A stretch of DNA of 64,000 bases from NCBI GenBank assembly GCA_030549495.1, contig JAUIRK010000758.1, positions 62,001 through 126,000 of the forward strand. The letters are read 5' to 3'. Shown here in pieces: positions 1 through 11,345 of this stretch. The notes under the pieces were generated by a model. It did no database searches, was not told the origin of the DNA, and saw only the letters and a program-made list of their open reading frames with translations. Positions within the stretch are counted from its first letter, which is position 1. Each line of letters begins with the position of its first letter. Source of the stretch: Nectonema munidae (Eukaryota > Nematomorpha > Nectonematoida > Nectonematidae). Position numbers and translations under genes: made by a program.

Positions 1-1262
1 GGGAATTCAGAAAAAAATGAAACGATGTTAATAATGAAGGAACTTCTTAATAGACAACAAATCACCATACCTCCATGAATTCGACACACGCACACATGAA
101 AATCTATGTTCACTCTGCAATCAACATACACATACACAAATGCTGCTGTTGCGAAAGAGTAATGAATCTTCCAAAGTCTATTTTTGTGCGTATTTTTGGA
201 GAGAATAGTGTTCACCCAGCTTAATTGTCCTTGACTAACTGGATAGGATGATAATGAGATAAGCTAAGAGAGCGACAAACAACACAATTTTTACAATATT
301 GAGACATAGTTTAGTGCGTGGTGAGTTATTTCAAAAAATTCAAGCGCTAAAAAAATGAAAATTTAGGATAAAATAACTTTTGCGGAGATTATATATTCAA
401 AAGAAGAAAGTCATAACATATTTTTGTTTAAAATTGAATAAGTGTAAAGCTTGAGGAAATAATCTTTACAATTTTTGAAGAAATAAAAATAGCTAGAAAG
501 AAAACCTTGAATCTAAGCCGTTTTGCCCTTCACTAAGAACTACAATGGTGAATTTCCTACCGCATCTAAGGTTTTTATATTGTTTACTAAAGTGGAAGAA
601 TAAAATAAGATTTTTAACAAAATGAAAAAATAATATTATTCAATAAAATTAATCAAATTACAATTTTATAGTTTATAAGTGAATACTTACAAATGTTTTG
701 CATCTTTGTGTTTCCTTAGAAGGGAGAAATTCGCGAGCTAACATATAAAATTTTTGACAAAGAATCTATGAATAATTACATAACTTTTTTTCCTTCACGC
801 AATAATTACGTGTCAAAATTTTAATAGAATTGATATCTTTTTTAATTATAAAACTTTCTGGAAAAGAATAGCTTTTTACGATCTTCATGGCGTTTACCAA
901 TTAAATGTCGTTTAGAACAGAAGTCTCAAAACTTTCCAATCTCATGGATCACTAATTTTAAAGTTAGAACTTTTGAGTAAAACTAAATCTACACTTTATT
1001 AAAATATATGATTAGTTAATAGGGTTAAATTAAAACAGACTCATTGTTTCAGATATGCATATATATCGAAAACCACATTTAAAGATTAAAATAAAAGAGA
1101 TAAAGATAAAATACTAAATTTTAATTTATGAAAGATGTAACGGATTTTAGGATATTCTGTGGATCACTAGCTGTCCGTCCGACCTATGATTTCTAGATTC
1201 TAGAACACACAGATATCCAAGTTATATATATATATATATATTTAAGTAGTAACCAAAGACAC

Positions 1263-1388
1263 GTAAGCAGTGAACTTCATAGTGATGGAGTTGTTTCAGG
1301 TTGAAAGGCATGAACCAGGAAATGAACAAGGTGGTGGAGTTGACTGCATAGGAATTCCGCATAACAGGTTGATTTGAAGTGTTAATTC
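1263..1388 (-). CDS. Exon, first half of a fibronectin type III domain
   Basis: On the minus strand a long pyrimidine tract ending TTTTTTTTCAG precedes an open segment with the A-B-C strand pattern of a fibronectin type III domain: STTLFISWFMP followed by HYEVHC. It opens with the last two bases of a codon, which suits both the 51-base exon at 1451-1501 and the Ig exon at 2372-2500, each ending after the first base of a codon. The 3' end is uncertain. I place it at a weak donor (GTGTCT), which leaves a symmetrical phase-1 exon of 126 bases, a common pattern for FN3 modules. The rest of the domain should lie off the left edge of the window. FN3 following Ig points to a membrane receptor or adhesion molecule; I do not recognise the gene. 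Confidence 0.55.
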
Positions 1389-1450
1389 CTGAAAAAAAAT
1401 CATTCAAAGGTTGGAGATGTGAAGAAATAAAACAACATATAAAATATTAC

Positions 1451-1501
1451 CATTGATAAACTCTTCATCAATCACTCCAAATTCGTTATTGTTATCTGAT
1501 T
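1451..1501 (-). CDS. Short linker exon (51 bases) between Ig and FN3 modules
   Basis: Minus strand. Acceptor TATTTTAG, then 51 bases reading SDNNNEFGVIDEEFIN, then donor ATG|GTAATA. The exon enters and leaves in phase 1 and has no stop, so it joins the Ig exon at 2372-2500 to the FN3 exon at 1263-1388 and could equally be skipped without breaking the frame. The peptide is acidic and polar, as expected of an inter-domain linker. The acceptor has a poor pyrimidine tract, so a chance match is possible. If real, it is a candidate for alternative splicing. Confidence 0.4.
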
Positions 1502-2371
1502 CTAAAATATTTATATATATACACATCTTTAAGCAAAGTTATGCTAAAATATTATAAACAGCCACACGCAAAAAGGAAGGAATTTAAAACTCATATTCCA
1601 AAGAAAATTATTGTATTGAAAAAAAAGAAATGTTAATTATAATTTGAATAAATTCCTTTACATAGATATAACTATCAATTATATATATAGGCAAAAGCAA
1701 ATACTTCGTGTAATATTTATTATACATACGCACAAGAAAGAAATCCGCAAAATGAATTTTTAAAGGTATTTACCGTTGATTTAGATTTGATGAACAAAAT
1801 ATCTGATTTGTAAGAGTAGGCACGTGATTGAAGGATTATTTTATATTAACATTTTATGGTGAAAAGAAACTTTTTTACATTTTTATTATAATTTTGACGA
1901 CTTCTTTACAAGACCTGATTCATAATTGTTTTACTTCTAATATAGACGACCAGTTAGATATAATAAGGACCAAATGAGATAATTAAACTTTCAAAGTTCA
2001 AAAATTAATATATTTTTTCATTATCTTAAAAATTAATCAAGATATGGATGAAATTATGCTATTAATGTGTTTACTTTGATAAGTAAGTTTAAAATCTTAA
2101 CGATTAAAACTGTCAAAAATTTCGGATATATTCATTTTTATATGTTATACATAAAATGATTTATAAGTCTTCAAAGATGAAAGTATTGTTATGATGATGG
2201 CGTTAATGGTAAGATAGGCAAGATAAGACTATATAATAGGACTAAACAGTTAGAAGTAAACTCTGTAGCAAGTTCGCTCCTTCTCGCTGCCTCAAAGTGC
2301 ACGATATGATTTTGATATTTGTATTGATACACTTAAATCTTCAATGATAAGTAGAAGCAAAAAATGAATAC

Positions 2372-2500
2372 TTTGAACAATGACATGCTTGTCAGTGATA
2401 TTTTCTCCGTTATGCATGCATACATAATGCCCAGTATAATTTTCATGAATTCTCAGCCATATTAAGTCTAAGTTTCGCATTGACTTATTGCCATATGTGC
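2372..2500 (-). CDS. Exon, C-terminal half of an immunoglobulin domain
   Basis: Minus strand. The translation carries the E-F strand signature of an Ig fold: LDLIWLRIHENYTGHYVC, with the hydrophobic E strand and the G-x-Y-x-C of the F strand, here ENYTGHYVC rather than the usual D-x-G-x-Y-x-C. The second Ig cysteine is the C of YVC. Possible N-glycosylation sites are NKS, NYT and NIT. The acceptor is TTACTTCAAG; the first two bases GC complete a codon whose first base (A) is the last base of the exon at 6882-6987. The donor CAAA|GTATTC is moderate. Between this exon and the preceding one lies an intron of about 4.4 kb containing a whole Tigger element at 4201-6706. Confidence 0.6.
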
Positions 2501-4200
2501 CTTGAAGTAATAAATAAAGTGAATAGTTAGGAATCGTACAAAAGAATGTGAAAAAAAAAACAGGTAAAACACTGGAAAGCCAATTTTTTTGCATCTAACA
2601 AAGACATATTTGGTTGTAAACAACCGCAATATAAAAAATTAGCATAAAGAAAAAACAATTTTAAAATTTTGTTATAAAATAGATTCAAACTTTATTTTAC
2701 ATTTTAAAAAATAAACATTAAATATTTATGCATTACAAGTAGCACATATAATATAAAGCAATTTGTTTTACGTCTTTGGGGTTCCACGAAACCAGCAGGC
2801 ACCATCGGGGTAAAAAAATGAATTACTGTAAAGTAAGAAATTTTCCCAAGAAATTTAATTTTGCGAAATTTGAGAACACAAAAATTTCACGATATTAAAT
2901 TCCGCGAACCTAAGTTCCTTCAGAGTCTTAAATTTTTTGTTGAAATCTTTCATATATACAATTAAAAATAACTGCAATTACAACAATAATAATTACTCAA
3001 CAAGTAAAAATAATTAAATTTTAAATTTTAGAAATGTAGATTCGCGAATTTGTCTTTTATAACAATAATTTGCGAAATTTTGTTCTACCAAAATTAAAGT
3101 ACTTTCGGTAAATTCACAAAATTTATTGTCTGAAAAAATACTTCGTTCATAATCTACATTTTTAGGTGAAGGACCAAAGGGCGTTTGTAAAAAAACGATG
3201 ATTCGTAAAATACAGGTTAGGACAAAATGTTCTTACCTTTGACTATACGCATAATTTAGGCTTTGATTACAGAGCTTTAACTATCAAAAATCTTTAACTT
3301 TTTTTCAACCCCTTTTTCTGGATGAGGAATGACATTTTTTACAAAGTAAATATTCAATGCCTAGTTGTTGTTGTTAGCCCTTAGAGTATACTATCTCTAT
3401 ATGAGTATAATCTATCAGTTCAAAACAAAGCTTTGTTTAAACTGAAAAGGTATTTCCATAAAAGCAAGTACTCTCAGGGAGAAGTGTAGAATTATGTTAC
3501 ACTTTCGCAGAAACAGCGATAAACCAGTGTAATTTCAGCCAACCTACAAAAATCCACCATAAGGTACTGCTGGCTTTTTGCAGGCTTCAATGCCTAGTCA
3601 ATAGAAAGAATGAATTTACCCGGGATAGGGAAATGTAGCCCCCTCCCTTTATTTTCCGTTTTTGTTCTTTTTCAGGCATTTTTCATAGAAAACAATATAA
3701 AATATAAGCCTTCTAAAGTTATTACATAAATCTATTACTACACCATGATACTCAGTATGAAGTTTATTACGAAACGTGGTATCATTTTTAAAAATAGCCA
3801 AAAAAAATTTTACTCGATTTTTAGATATTTTGATGGGGTAAAATCATAAAAAAAAATTCAGCCAAAATTTATAGATTAAATATTTTTCAGTTAGGCGTAC
3901 TTTTTCACCTTTTCGGATTCATGATCTAAATATTCAGCGGCAAAAATATCGCAAGCTTGAAAGAATGACATATGTTAGGATGTTGCCGTTTTTAAAAATT
4001 CTATTAAAAATCGGAAAAAAAAATTGTATCTAAATATTTTTATGATAGTTGCATTTTTTATAAGTAGAAAGGATAAGAAAATAGTAGAAAGTAAATGAAA
4101 CAAAGCTTTCATAATCAAATTACCCCATTATTATAGAACACAAATCAGTTATACATAAGGACCTTTAGGCCAAACATCCATTACGATAATTGTGCATATA
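2501..4200. other. Unassigned AT-rich intronic stretch
   Basis: Part of the intron between the Ig exons at 2372-2500 and 6882-6987. No convincing open reading frame, TIR or RNA gene was seen. The run ends at the TA dinucleotide that is the Tigger target site. Confidence 0.4.
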
Positions 4201-4703
4201 CAGTGAAACCTGCTTAGAGCGCCACCTTTATAAGCCGGCCACCATTATAAGAGCACACCAGACTGTGGTTTTTCCCAAATAATTTTGTATACTTTTTCAT
4301 TGATTTGAGATATAGAAGAGCGCGACCTCTCTAACGCAGTCAAGCGCCAAGATTTTTTCAGCTAAGAGCACCATATCAATTAAAAAAACATAAAAAAATA
4401 AATAAAAAAAAGTTTAAAATAAATAAACTCATCACTTCTTTTTCTATATTTACTGTTTCCATTCGTGTGATAGCTGTAAATCAACTTTGTAAGAGTTAAG
4501 CAGGAAAAGCGTCATTTTGTAATTCCGTGTGTGTCACAAAACCAAATGATTTGGAACATGTATGGGTGTTTCATAAAATACGTCATTTTGTTCTTTATTT
4601 TAGTAGTTTTGAATTTTATCTTAGTTATTAGTTTTTCTTATCAAGTAACTTTAGTTCACAATTACAAGAGTAAGGTTTGAGTCACGTGTGTTACAAAAAA
4701 ACA

Positions 4704-4880
4704 GTCAAAAGTAAATTGAGATGTAATGTGTCTTATTGTTGGATCATAGCAACATGTGTTATGTAAATATTGTTCGGTTATTCATGAGATTTTTTTTATT
4801 TCGTTAGCAAGTCCATCACTCTGAACAATCTATCTACGCCCCTAGCAATAAGACACATTACATCTAAATTTACTTTTCAC
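4704..4880. repeat. Inverted-repeat insertion (MITE-like) inside the Tigger
   Basis: Two arms of about 39 bases (4704-4742 and 4842-4880) are near-perfect reverse complements of each other, sharing the core GATGTAATGTGTCTTATTG, and are separated by about 100 bases. The segment lies in the 5' untranslated part of the Tigger, so it is either a later small foldback insertion or an internal palindrome of the element. No target duplication was clear. Confidence 0.55.
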
Positions 4881-4987
4881 TCTTCTTTGCACATTATGTA
4901 AATAAATTTTCATTTTAAAATCAATGTTTTCGTTTTCAAATTTTTTTTAGATTCTTAATTCTAAGCTTTCTAATAATAACCCATAAA

Positions 4988-6530
4988 ATGAAAACATTAA
5001 TGTTATCTGAAAAAGTTAAAGTGATTGAACTGTATGAAAATGTTAAAAGCTCTCACAAAGTAGGTGAAATTTTGGCGTGAGCAAGGATCAGGTAAAGAGA
5101 ATTATTTTGAAAAAAATGAAATTTTACAGGAGTATGAAGGTAACACAATTTCTGCACGTAAACGCAAATGTAGAAAACCGGTATTGAGGAAATTAACAGT
5201 TTAGCATTTAAGTGGTTCAAAGATGTAACATCTAGAAAAGTTCTTGTAATTGTTTGTTTAATACAAAGTCAAGCTTCACGTTTTGCGAAAGACTTAAAAA
5301 TAGAGTCATCTTGAGCTTCAAATGGATGGTTGCAAAAATTTTTAAAAAGAAATAATATTGTTCTTCATACAGCTACTGGAGAGTAGAACCAAGTAGATTT
5401 AAGTATCATAACAAGTTGGGAAGAAAGTTTGCACCAAATTTGTAAAGATTATAAAGCTCAAGATATTTTCAACATGGATGAAACAGGGCTGTATTTTCGA
5501 AGCGATGCTACAAAAAAACATATCACTTTAAAAATACAGATTGTTCAGGTATCAAAAACTCTAAAGAACGAATAACAGTCCTTTTATGTTCCTCTATGAC
5601 TGGAGAGCAACTCAAGCCAGTTGTGATTGGAAAAAACAAGAAACCACGTTGCTTCAAAGCTATAAATGTTGACAATCTACCTGTTAAATAACTCAAAAGC
5701 TTGGATGACTGATGATTTCTTCATACTTTCGTTAGAAAAGTTGAATAAAAGCATGCAACCACCAAAAACTAAAATTTTACTTTTCTTAGATAATGCGTTT
5801 TGTCATTTTCATCTCAACGCTGAAAAAGTAAAGTTAATTTTTTTGCCTGCAAAAACAACACATGAATTTTAAACCAATGGATCAAGGAATCATCGAGACT
5901 GTGAAACTAAAATTCAGGAAAAAACAATTTACTTACATATTAAATCAATTAAAAATTGATGCAACTATTACTGTGTCTGAAGTTCTCCGTAAAATAACAC
6001 GTCAAGCAGTAAGTCATGGGATGAAGTCGAAAGCATGACAATTCAGAAGTGTTTTACTCGTTCGGTTTCGATTTTGAAGAAAACAATTCAGCATTCTTTG
6101 TAGAAAATGAAAAAGATGACAACTTTGATGATATACCTACACCAATAGTATAACTTTCAATAGATTTGTTCAATCACGACTATAGCAAACTTGATTAAAT
6201 TGACAAGAATTTAGCTACTAATGACGAGTTGATGGACTGGAATGTATCTGCACAAGAACTAGTTGCTCTTAAAAATGCAAGCAACTCATAAGATAGTGAC
6301 AATGATGTTAATTCTCAGAATGATATAAACAGCGTCAACAGTGAAGAATCTAAACCTTGTTAAGTGATTGAAGCCTTACGCTACCTTGAAGAGTTAAAAA
6401 AGATTTGCTTTGCACCATGGTGATGCCTCATACTTGGGCAAGCAAAGTCGTTGATTTAGAAAACATCACATCTACAATGAGTATTAAAAAAACAAAACAG
6501 TTTTTTTAATGATCATTTCAAAATTAAAAA
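4988..6530 (+). pseudogene. Tigger-like transposase relic
   Basis: The relic starts with an N-terminal helix-turn-helix-like region (LSEKVKVIELYENVK), followed by a CENP-B-type segment around 5190-5350. The DDE_1 domain follows: DIFNMDETGLYF near 5461 holds the first catalytic Asp, ERITVLLC lies near 5570, AWMTDDFF at about 5700, and ILLFLDNAFCH near 5780 holds the second Asp. QPMDQGIIETVK-like sequence is recognisable near 5870 after a frame change. The C terminus ends in KKTKQFFNDHF, like the terminal motif of TIGD-type proteins. There are at least ten stops or frame changes along about 1.5 kb, so no functional product is expected. Confidence 0.85.
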
Positions 6531-6881
6531 ATAAAATACAAAATTTTCCAAAAACATGTATAAAAAGGGTAAAAACAAAGAGTAAAGGAAATATTTTGAT
6601 TTTTCTTTATTATAAAATTAAGTGTCCCCTGTTTAAGAAAACTAGCGGAGCCAATTAAGTTTTGTCCCAAACTTAAAAAAAAATCTCTCTTAAACAGGTT
6701 ACACTGTACACACTTTTTTCGTGTTGTGTCAATCACAAATGTTAAAATCAATAAATATCATTTGAAAAGTTTTGAAATTACGTTGTATTTTGATTTCTAC
6801 ATCTTATTCGACAGGGGCCACATGTGTGTGTTTGGGTGAAGATTAAGCAAAGTACTCTGAATTAGTGAAATGCAAAATTAC

Positions 6882-6987
6882 TTAAAGTGAAGGTGATGAA
6901 GGGAATTTCTTTATAAGTTTCTGAAGAGTAGGAGGAGGTTTTTGCAAAATATTTTGTATTACTTTCTTTATGTATCCAGTAGGTATC
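6882..6987 (-). CDS. Exon, middle of the same immunoglobulin domain
   Basis: Minus strand. It has one of the best splice acceptors in the window (TTTTCTCTTTCAG), followed by TYWIHKES, whose tryptophan is in the position of the conserved Ig C-strand Trp, and then KEIPFITFTL, a likely D/E-strand region. The exon begins on a codon boundary, matching the phase-0 end of the exon at 8045-8139, and ends after one base of a codon at TTTAA|GTAATT, matching the phase of the exon at 2372-2500. The length is 106 bases. Alone it would be hard to recognise; the evidence is that the three exons join in phase into one Cys...Trp...Tyr-x-Cys module. Confidence 0.6.
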
Positions 6988-7417
6988 CTGAAAGAGAAAA
7001 GAAAAGTTAGGAAAAGTTTTTTCATTAATTTTCAAGAACATATATTTCTCAAAAGATGTTTCGGGGAACAATGAGGTTGCGCAAAAGCTCCTTTAAGCTT
7101 CCCCAAGAAAAAGTAAGGTAAACGAATCTATTTTTCCAAATTTAAGTTTAGATTTTTTTATGAAAACTTTTTAATTAGATTATTTCTCTTCAATTTTTTC
7201 ATCGTAGTTTACTTTTTAATTATGATTACTTTTAGAATAATAAAAATTTAGCAAACATCGTTAAATTAAAAAAATTTAGCAAAAAACCGTTTATTTAATT
7301 AGGAACCATTTTTTGTCTTATATCTAATACTCTTTTCTTTCAATTTCAAACGCAGTGATAAAAAATGACGAAAATGATATTTTTGTGTAGGGTTTCTTGA
7401 AAGATTTGACATATTTC

Positions 7418-7447
7418 AAGGGTTTCACAGGTTGAGAAACGCTACTG
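7418..7447. repeat. Possible hAT-type terminal end
   Basis: Read on the minus strand, the sequence begins CAGTAGCGTTTCTCAACC, which resembles the CAG-N-GGTTCTCAACC ends of hAT elements. I could not find the partner end or a target duplication, so only a fragment is claimed. Confidence 0.3.
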
Positions 7448-8044
7448 TAGATCATGACTAATATTGAAAAGTTTTTAGATCAATAAAGTCATTATTTTTC
7501 CATTAGGTCAATAAGGATTAGTTTTAAGTTTATTTTAATAAGTTTGGAAAATACTTTGATGAAAATTGTGTGCCTTGAACCCAAATACAATTTTTTTTAA
7601 ACTTAAGTTGAATAAACATTTCATACGGCCAAGTAGATTTAATTAAATATATTTCAAATAATTTGAGATAGAAAAGGATGTGATGACCATCACATTTGCT
7701 TAAAAGGTCAAGAACTGAAAATCGATATTGTATACAATATTGGTTAAAACAAGAGTCACCATTTTACCTTCAATTTAAGATCCCTGTATTCAGCGTTTAT
7801 AATGAATATATTTGTGAACATGAAAAAATACTTGCATCTATGTTTTGAAAATATTTTTATTTAAAATACAGAATTGGGTTATTTGGCGAAAATAAAAAAA
7901 AATGGCAGAAATAATGCCAAAATTAAATTCGGGTTAGCTATATAATTAAACAAATTTATTCCAGCAATAGATAAAAAGAGTTTTAGTAAGAATGAGCTTG
8001 TATATATTTAAAAAAACAATTGAAAAAACTTCAAATGTTGTTAC

Positions 8045-8139
8045 CTTAAATGAATTGTTTGTTTCATTATTTGGAATATAACAGGATATGGAAAAGGTGT
8101 CATTTTCATACACTAACTCTGTATTTGTGAACTCCAACG
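8045..8139 (-). CDS. Exon, N-terminal half of an immunoglobulin domain
   Basis: Minus strand. The acceptor TCTCTTTCTTTTTAG is excellent and the donor TTTAAG|GTAACA is good. The peptide LEFTNTELVYENDTFSIS followed by CYIPNN is a standard Ig A-B strand, with the first disulphide cysteine in FSISC and two potential glycosylation sites (NDT, NET). It starts after the first base of a codon, so at least one exon lies upstream, at higher coordinates. I could not find that exon or a signal peptide. With the exons at 6882-6987 and 2372-2500 it makes one Ig domain, followed by FN3 sequence at 1263-1388. A receptor tyrosine kinase, a cytokine receptor or an adhesion protein would all fit. Confidence 0.62.
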
Positions 8140-8625
8140 CTAAAAAGAAAGAGAAAAGTACGTTCGTAAAAAGGAAAAAGTAATCTCTCAAATTGGAATA
8201 TAAAGCTATGCCACATTTATATAAACCGAATGCCCCCCCCCACCACCAAATATGTCTCTGTATATACACAATAGTACATTCAAAAAAGGAAAAGTCAGAG
8301 TCGGAAGTAAGATTTTAAAGAGTTAAGATTCGAAGAGTCGGTATCTAATAACATTTAGGTGGAAGGGGAGTCACGAAGCTGGAAGTAAGAGTTAAAAAAT
8401 TTTTAGTTAAAAAATTAAAATTGGTCGTTTTTATTGGACACATTATCACACCTTAGAAAATTACGAGTAGGGGACATTTAAATCGATGGCTTATCTATAA
8501 CATATATGTTATTGACGAGGAATACACTAAGATAGTAAAAGTATAAGAATTCTTTGTTGAAAAGAGTACTTCCATTCTATGACAGATTCAATCCTACTTG
8601 TTATATGTTTCAGGCCCTCTCTTAC

Positions 8626-9534
8626 GGTTCACTGTAATTTCAACGCGGTAATTTCATCGTGGTAACTTCATCGTGGTAATTTCATCGCATAGTAAATTCA
8701 TCGTGATTCAATACATCGTTGGTATTTTCATCGTCAAGTATTTTCATCGTACAGTAATTAAATCGTCATATTAATTTTATGCTTGACGCTCAATGTTTTT
8801 TTGTAAATATCCCTTTATATTTTTTTTAAGTTTATTACGAACTTTTGTAAATGTTCTTAATATAACATAAAAAACTAATTCTTAAATATAAGGTTTTCAT
8901 ATTATCAGGCTATAATGACTAAATAAAACAATATCTCTTTCTGACTTAAATAGCCTTGAAATATGTATAAATTTCTTAATATTTAAGGAAAGTTAAAAAA
9001 AGTATCTAATTTAATTTAAAAAAATAATATATATATTAATCTTTGTGTTTTTTTAGTTTCATAAAAATCCCCTTAACCTATTTTAACCTTCGACTTTTCA
9101 GTCATTATTTGGTATATTATATCTAAAAATAATCATTTGTTTTTTTTTAATAAAAAACTTTATTTTTAAGAAAAAAATACCTATTTATATTTGTAATAAA
9201 TTATTCCTTATTTTAAAAAGATTATTGAGATAACTAATTTATTACAAATTGGAAAAATAGAAACAATTTAAAAAAATAAGTTATGAATGAGCAATACCTC
9301 TAAGACATTTTGAGGTATGAAGATACAAATAAATATGTAGTATACAATTAGTAATTTTATAAAAATGTATGCATATACACGTAAATAGTGGGATTATCTT
9401 GTGACACCGCAAGGAAGTAATGGTTAATCCATAAATCTCGCGATGTAATCACTATACGATGAAAATACCAACGATGTATTGCATCACGATGAATTTACTA
9501 TGCGATGAAATTACCACGATGAAATTACCGGATA
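8626..9534. mobile_element. Foldback/MULE-like element with 11-bp target duplication
   Basis: The 11-mer CCCTCTCTTAC occurs immediately before (8615-8625) and immediately after (9535-9545) this 909-bp segment. The ends are long inverted repeats built from short tandem units of the type GGTAATTTCATCGT: roughly 8636-8745 on the left, mirrored by about 9455-9530 on the right. The longest matching stretch contains CGCATAGTAAATTCATCGTG. The middle is AT-rich and non-coding. Target duplications of 9-11 bp and long TIRs with internal repetition are features of Mutator-like (MULE) non-autonomous elements; the superfamily is inferred, while the structure is seen directly. Confidence 0.75.
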
Positions 9535-10503
9535 CCCTCTCTTACATCTTCTTCACCACAAAAAGCAGCTCCCATCCGTTTTCTGCTTGACTTGACTTGA
9601 AAAAGAAATCGAAATATCCTTTTTAATAAAGATTTCTCACATTTCTTGCTCAACATATTTTTAAAAGAAAAGTGAAAACCTCTCTTTCTCTCTCTCTTTT
9701 TCTTGGCACGTCCGTTATTCCGACACAAAAATTTGGAATACTCCAGGTCTGGATATTCAAGGTTTCACTGTATCTTTTACAGATTAAAAAATTTAGCAGA
9801 AATTTTATTTATTGAAAAAAGGAATAAAAAAATATTTGCTTTTGAATGATTACTTTTACTGATATTGAATGATTCTTAAAAAATTTTTTTTATAAAAAAT
9901 GATTGAAGCGAAATAACTTGAAAAACTTTATTCTGTCTTATTGACAAAAAAGCCTGTATGTACAGAATCAGAAAGATCCTTTTCAATCATTTCTTCAAAA
10001 AAAGAAAAACTCTTGCAAAACTTTGGATGTTCAAATATTTTTCAAAAGTTATTTTATGAATAAAGATAAATAATAATTCAATTTTTTTTTTCCAATAAAG
10101 TGTAAGGAATTTTTTAAATAATTTTTTGAACCGAAATCGGTTCTTGAAACTCAGCACTCGTTTCAACACTAGTCTGCAGCTTCCAAAAATTTCTAATCGA
10201 AAAACAATTAGAATAGAATTTGGAAAATATTTACAATTAATTAGAAATACCTGGTAGGGTGATTACAAAAAATGATTTTTCATGAAACTACCTTTAAACG
10301 AGGAACTTTTATCTATATTTTCAAAAAAAAAAAGGCATTTTTGTTTCTTTTATGAAAATATTTAGAAAATGTTAAGAAAAAGTTAAAAACATTAAAATAT
10401 AAAATTTGTTCATTAAAAATTTTTTTTATTTAATAATTGAACAGCTTTTAATTGTATATATAATAAAATAGGTATAAGTAAATGTAAAGCAAAAACAAAA
10501 TGT

Positions 10504-10746
10504 TTAAAAACAGTTTTTTGCTAAAAATTTTAGATTTAAAAATGTAAGATTTTGTGAAGTCTGATGCAATTGTTTCATAATTTTTACCGCTCGCTCTGCA
10601 TTTTGGTTGGATCTTGGAATGTCAATTTTTGATTTATCAAGGTTCGGCCTTTTCAAACAATCGATTGTCTTTTTTAACTTTGTCTTTTGCAAACACCTCA
10701 ACAAATCGTTGGAAGTGTTCGCGTTGAAAACCAAGCTTGCACCCAC
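10504..10746 (-). pseudogene. C-terminal fragment of an unclassified transposon protein
   Basis: Minus-strand open segment of 80 codons. It contains DIPRSNQNAERAVKIMKQL, resembling the C-terminal part of a family of arthropod and cnidarian transposon-associated proteins in which a similar 'D-P-x-x-x-Q-x-x-E-R' segment precedes the end. It lies in the same orientation as the fragments at 13345-13560 and 13573-14342, which look like the N-terminal and central parts of the same family. The piggyBac and two minisatellites lie between. Family membership is inferred from memory of the motif. Confidence 0.4.
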
Positions 10747-10834
10747 TCATAACAAATAAAATCGCAAGCTGCACTAAAGACGTTGCGCTTTTCTTGCAAA
10801 AGGAAGAACGCTATAACAACGTATATTGCTCGTG

Positions 10835-10988
10835 TCCGGACATTTGGCCGACAGACATCTGACCGAATGGACATTTAGCCGACGTACATTTGGCCGAACA
10901 GACATTTGACCGAACCGACATTTCACCAAACAGATATTTGACCGAACAGACATTTGAGCGAAGGACATTTGATCGAATAAACATTTAG
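10835..10988. repeat. Minisatellite, about 16-17 bp unit
   Basis: About nine degenerate tandem copies of a unit close to ACATTTGACCGAACAG. Copies differ by substitutions and one- or two-base length changes. Confidence 0.85.
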
Positions 10989-11340
10989 AATAGATTTTAG
11001 AATTTAGAATAAACATTTAGTATAGTTAAAATATTGTTAGTTAGTTTTAGTATAGTTAGAATATTGTTAGACTTGTTGGTGTTATTACAGTTAGAATATT
11101 GTTAGTTTTAACGTTAGTGTTAGCATAGTTAGTATATTGTTAGTGTTAGTATAGTTAGAATATTGTTAGTCTTCGAGTTGGTGTTAGTATAGTTAGAATA
11201 TTGTTTTAACGTTTGTGTTAGCATAGTTAGAATATTGTTAGTGTTAGTATAGTTAGAATGTTGTTAGTTTTAGAGTTAGATTTAGCATAGTTAGAATATT
11301 GTTAGTTTTAGAGTTAGGTTTACCATAGTTAGAATATTAT
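10989..11340. repeat. Second minisatellite, GTTAGAATATTGTTAG-based
   Basis: Directly adjoining the previous array are about ten copies of a unit built from TAGTATAGTTAGAATATTG plus a variable GTTAGTGTTAG or GTTTTAGAG spacer. Unit length varies from about 25 to 45 bases. It ends where the C-terminal reading frame of the piggyBac relic begins. Confidence 0.85.
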
Positions 11341-11345
11341 GATAA

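Larger units (their letters stand above)
4201..6706 (+). mobile_element. Tigger/pogo-type DNA transposon, full length but decayed
   Basis: The left end CAGTGAAACCTGCTTA and the reverse complement of the right end CAGTGTAACCTGTTTA are imperfect terminal inverted repeats, flanked on both sides by TA (4199-4200 and 6707-6708), the pogo/Tigger target duplication. The 2506-bp body contains a plus-strand transposase relic. The two TIRs have diverged, and the gene carries many stops and shifts, so this is an old, immobile copy. It lies inside an intron of the Ig/FN3 gene, in the opposite orientation to that gene. Confidence 0.85.

Noticed and set aside
9735-9765. Lone Tigger-like end (GGTTTCACTGTA on the plus strand)
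   Set aside because: No partner end or transposase remnant could be tied to it.
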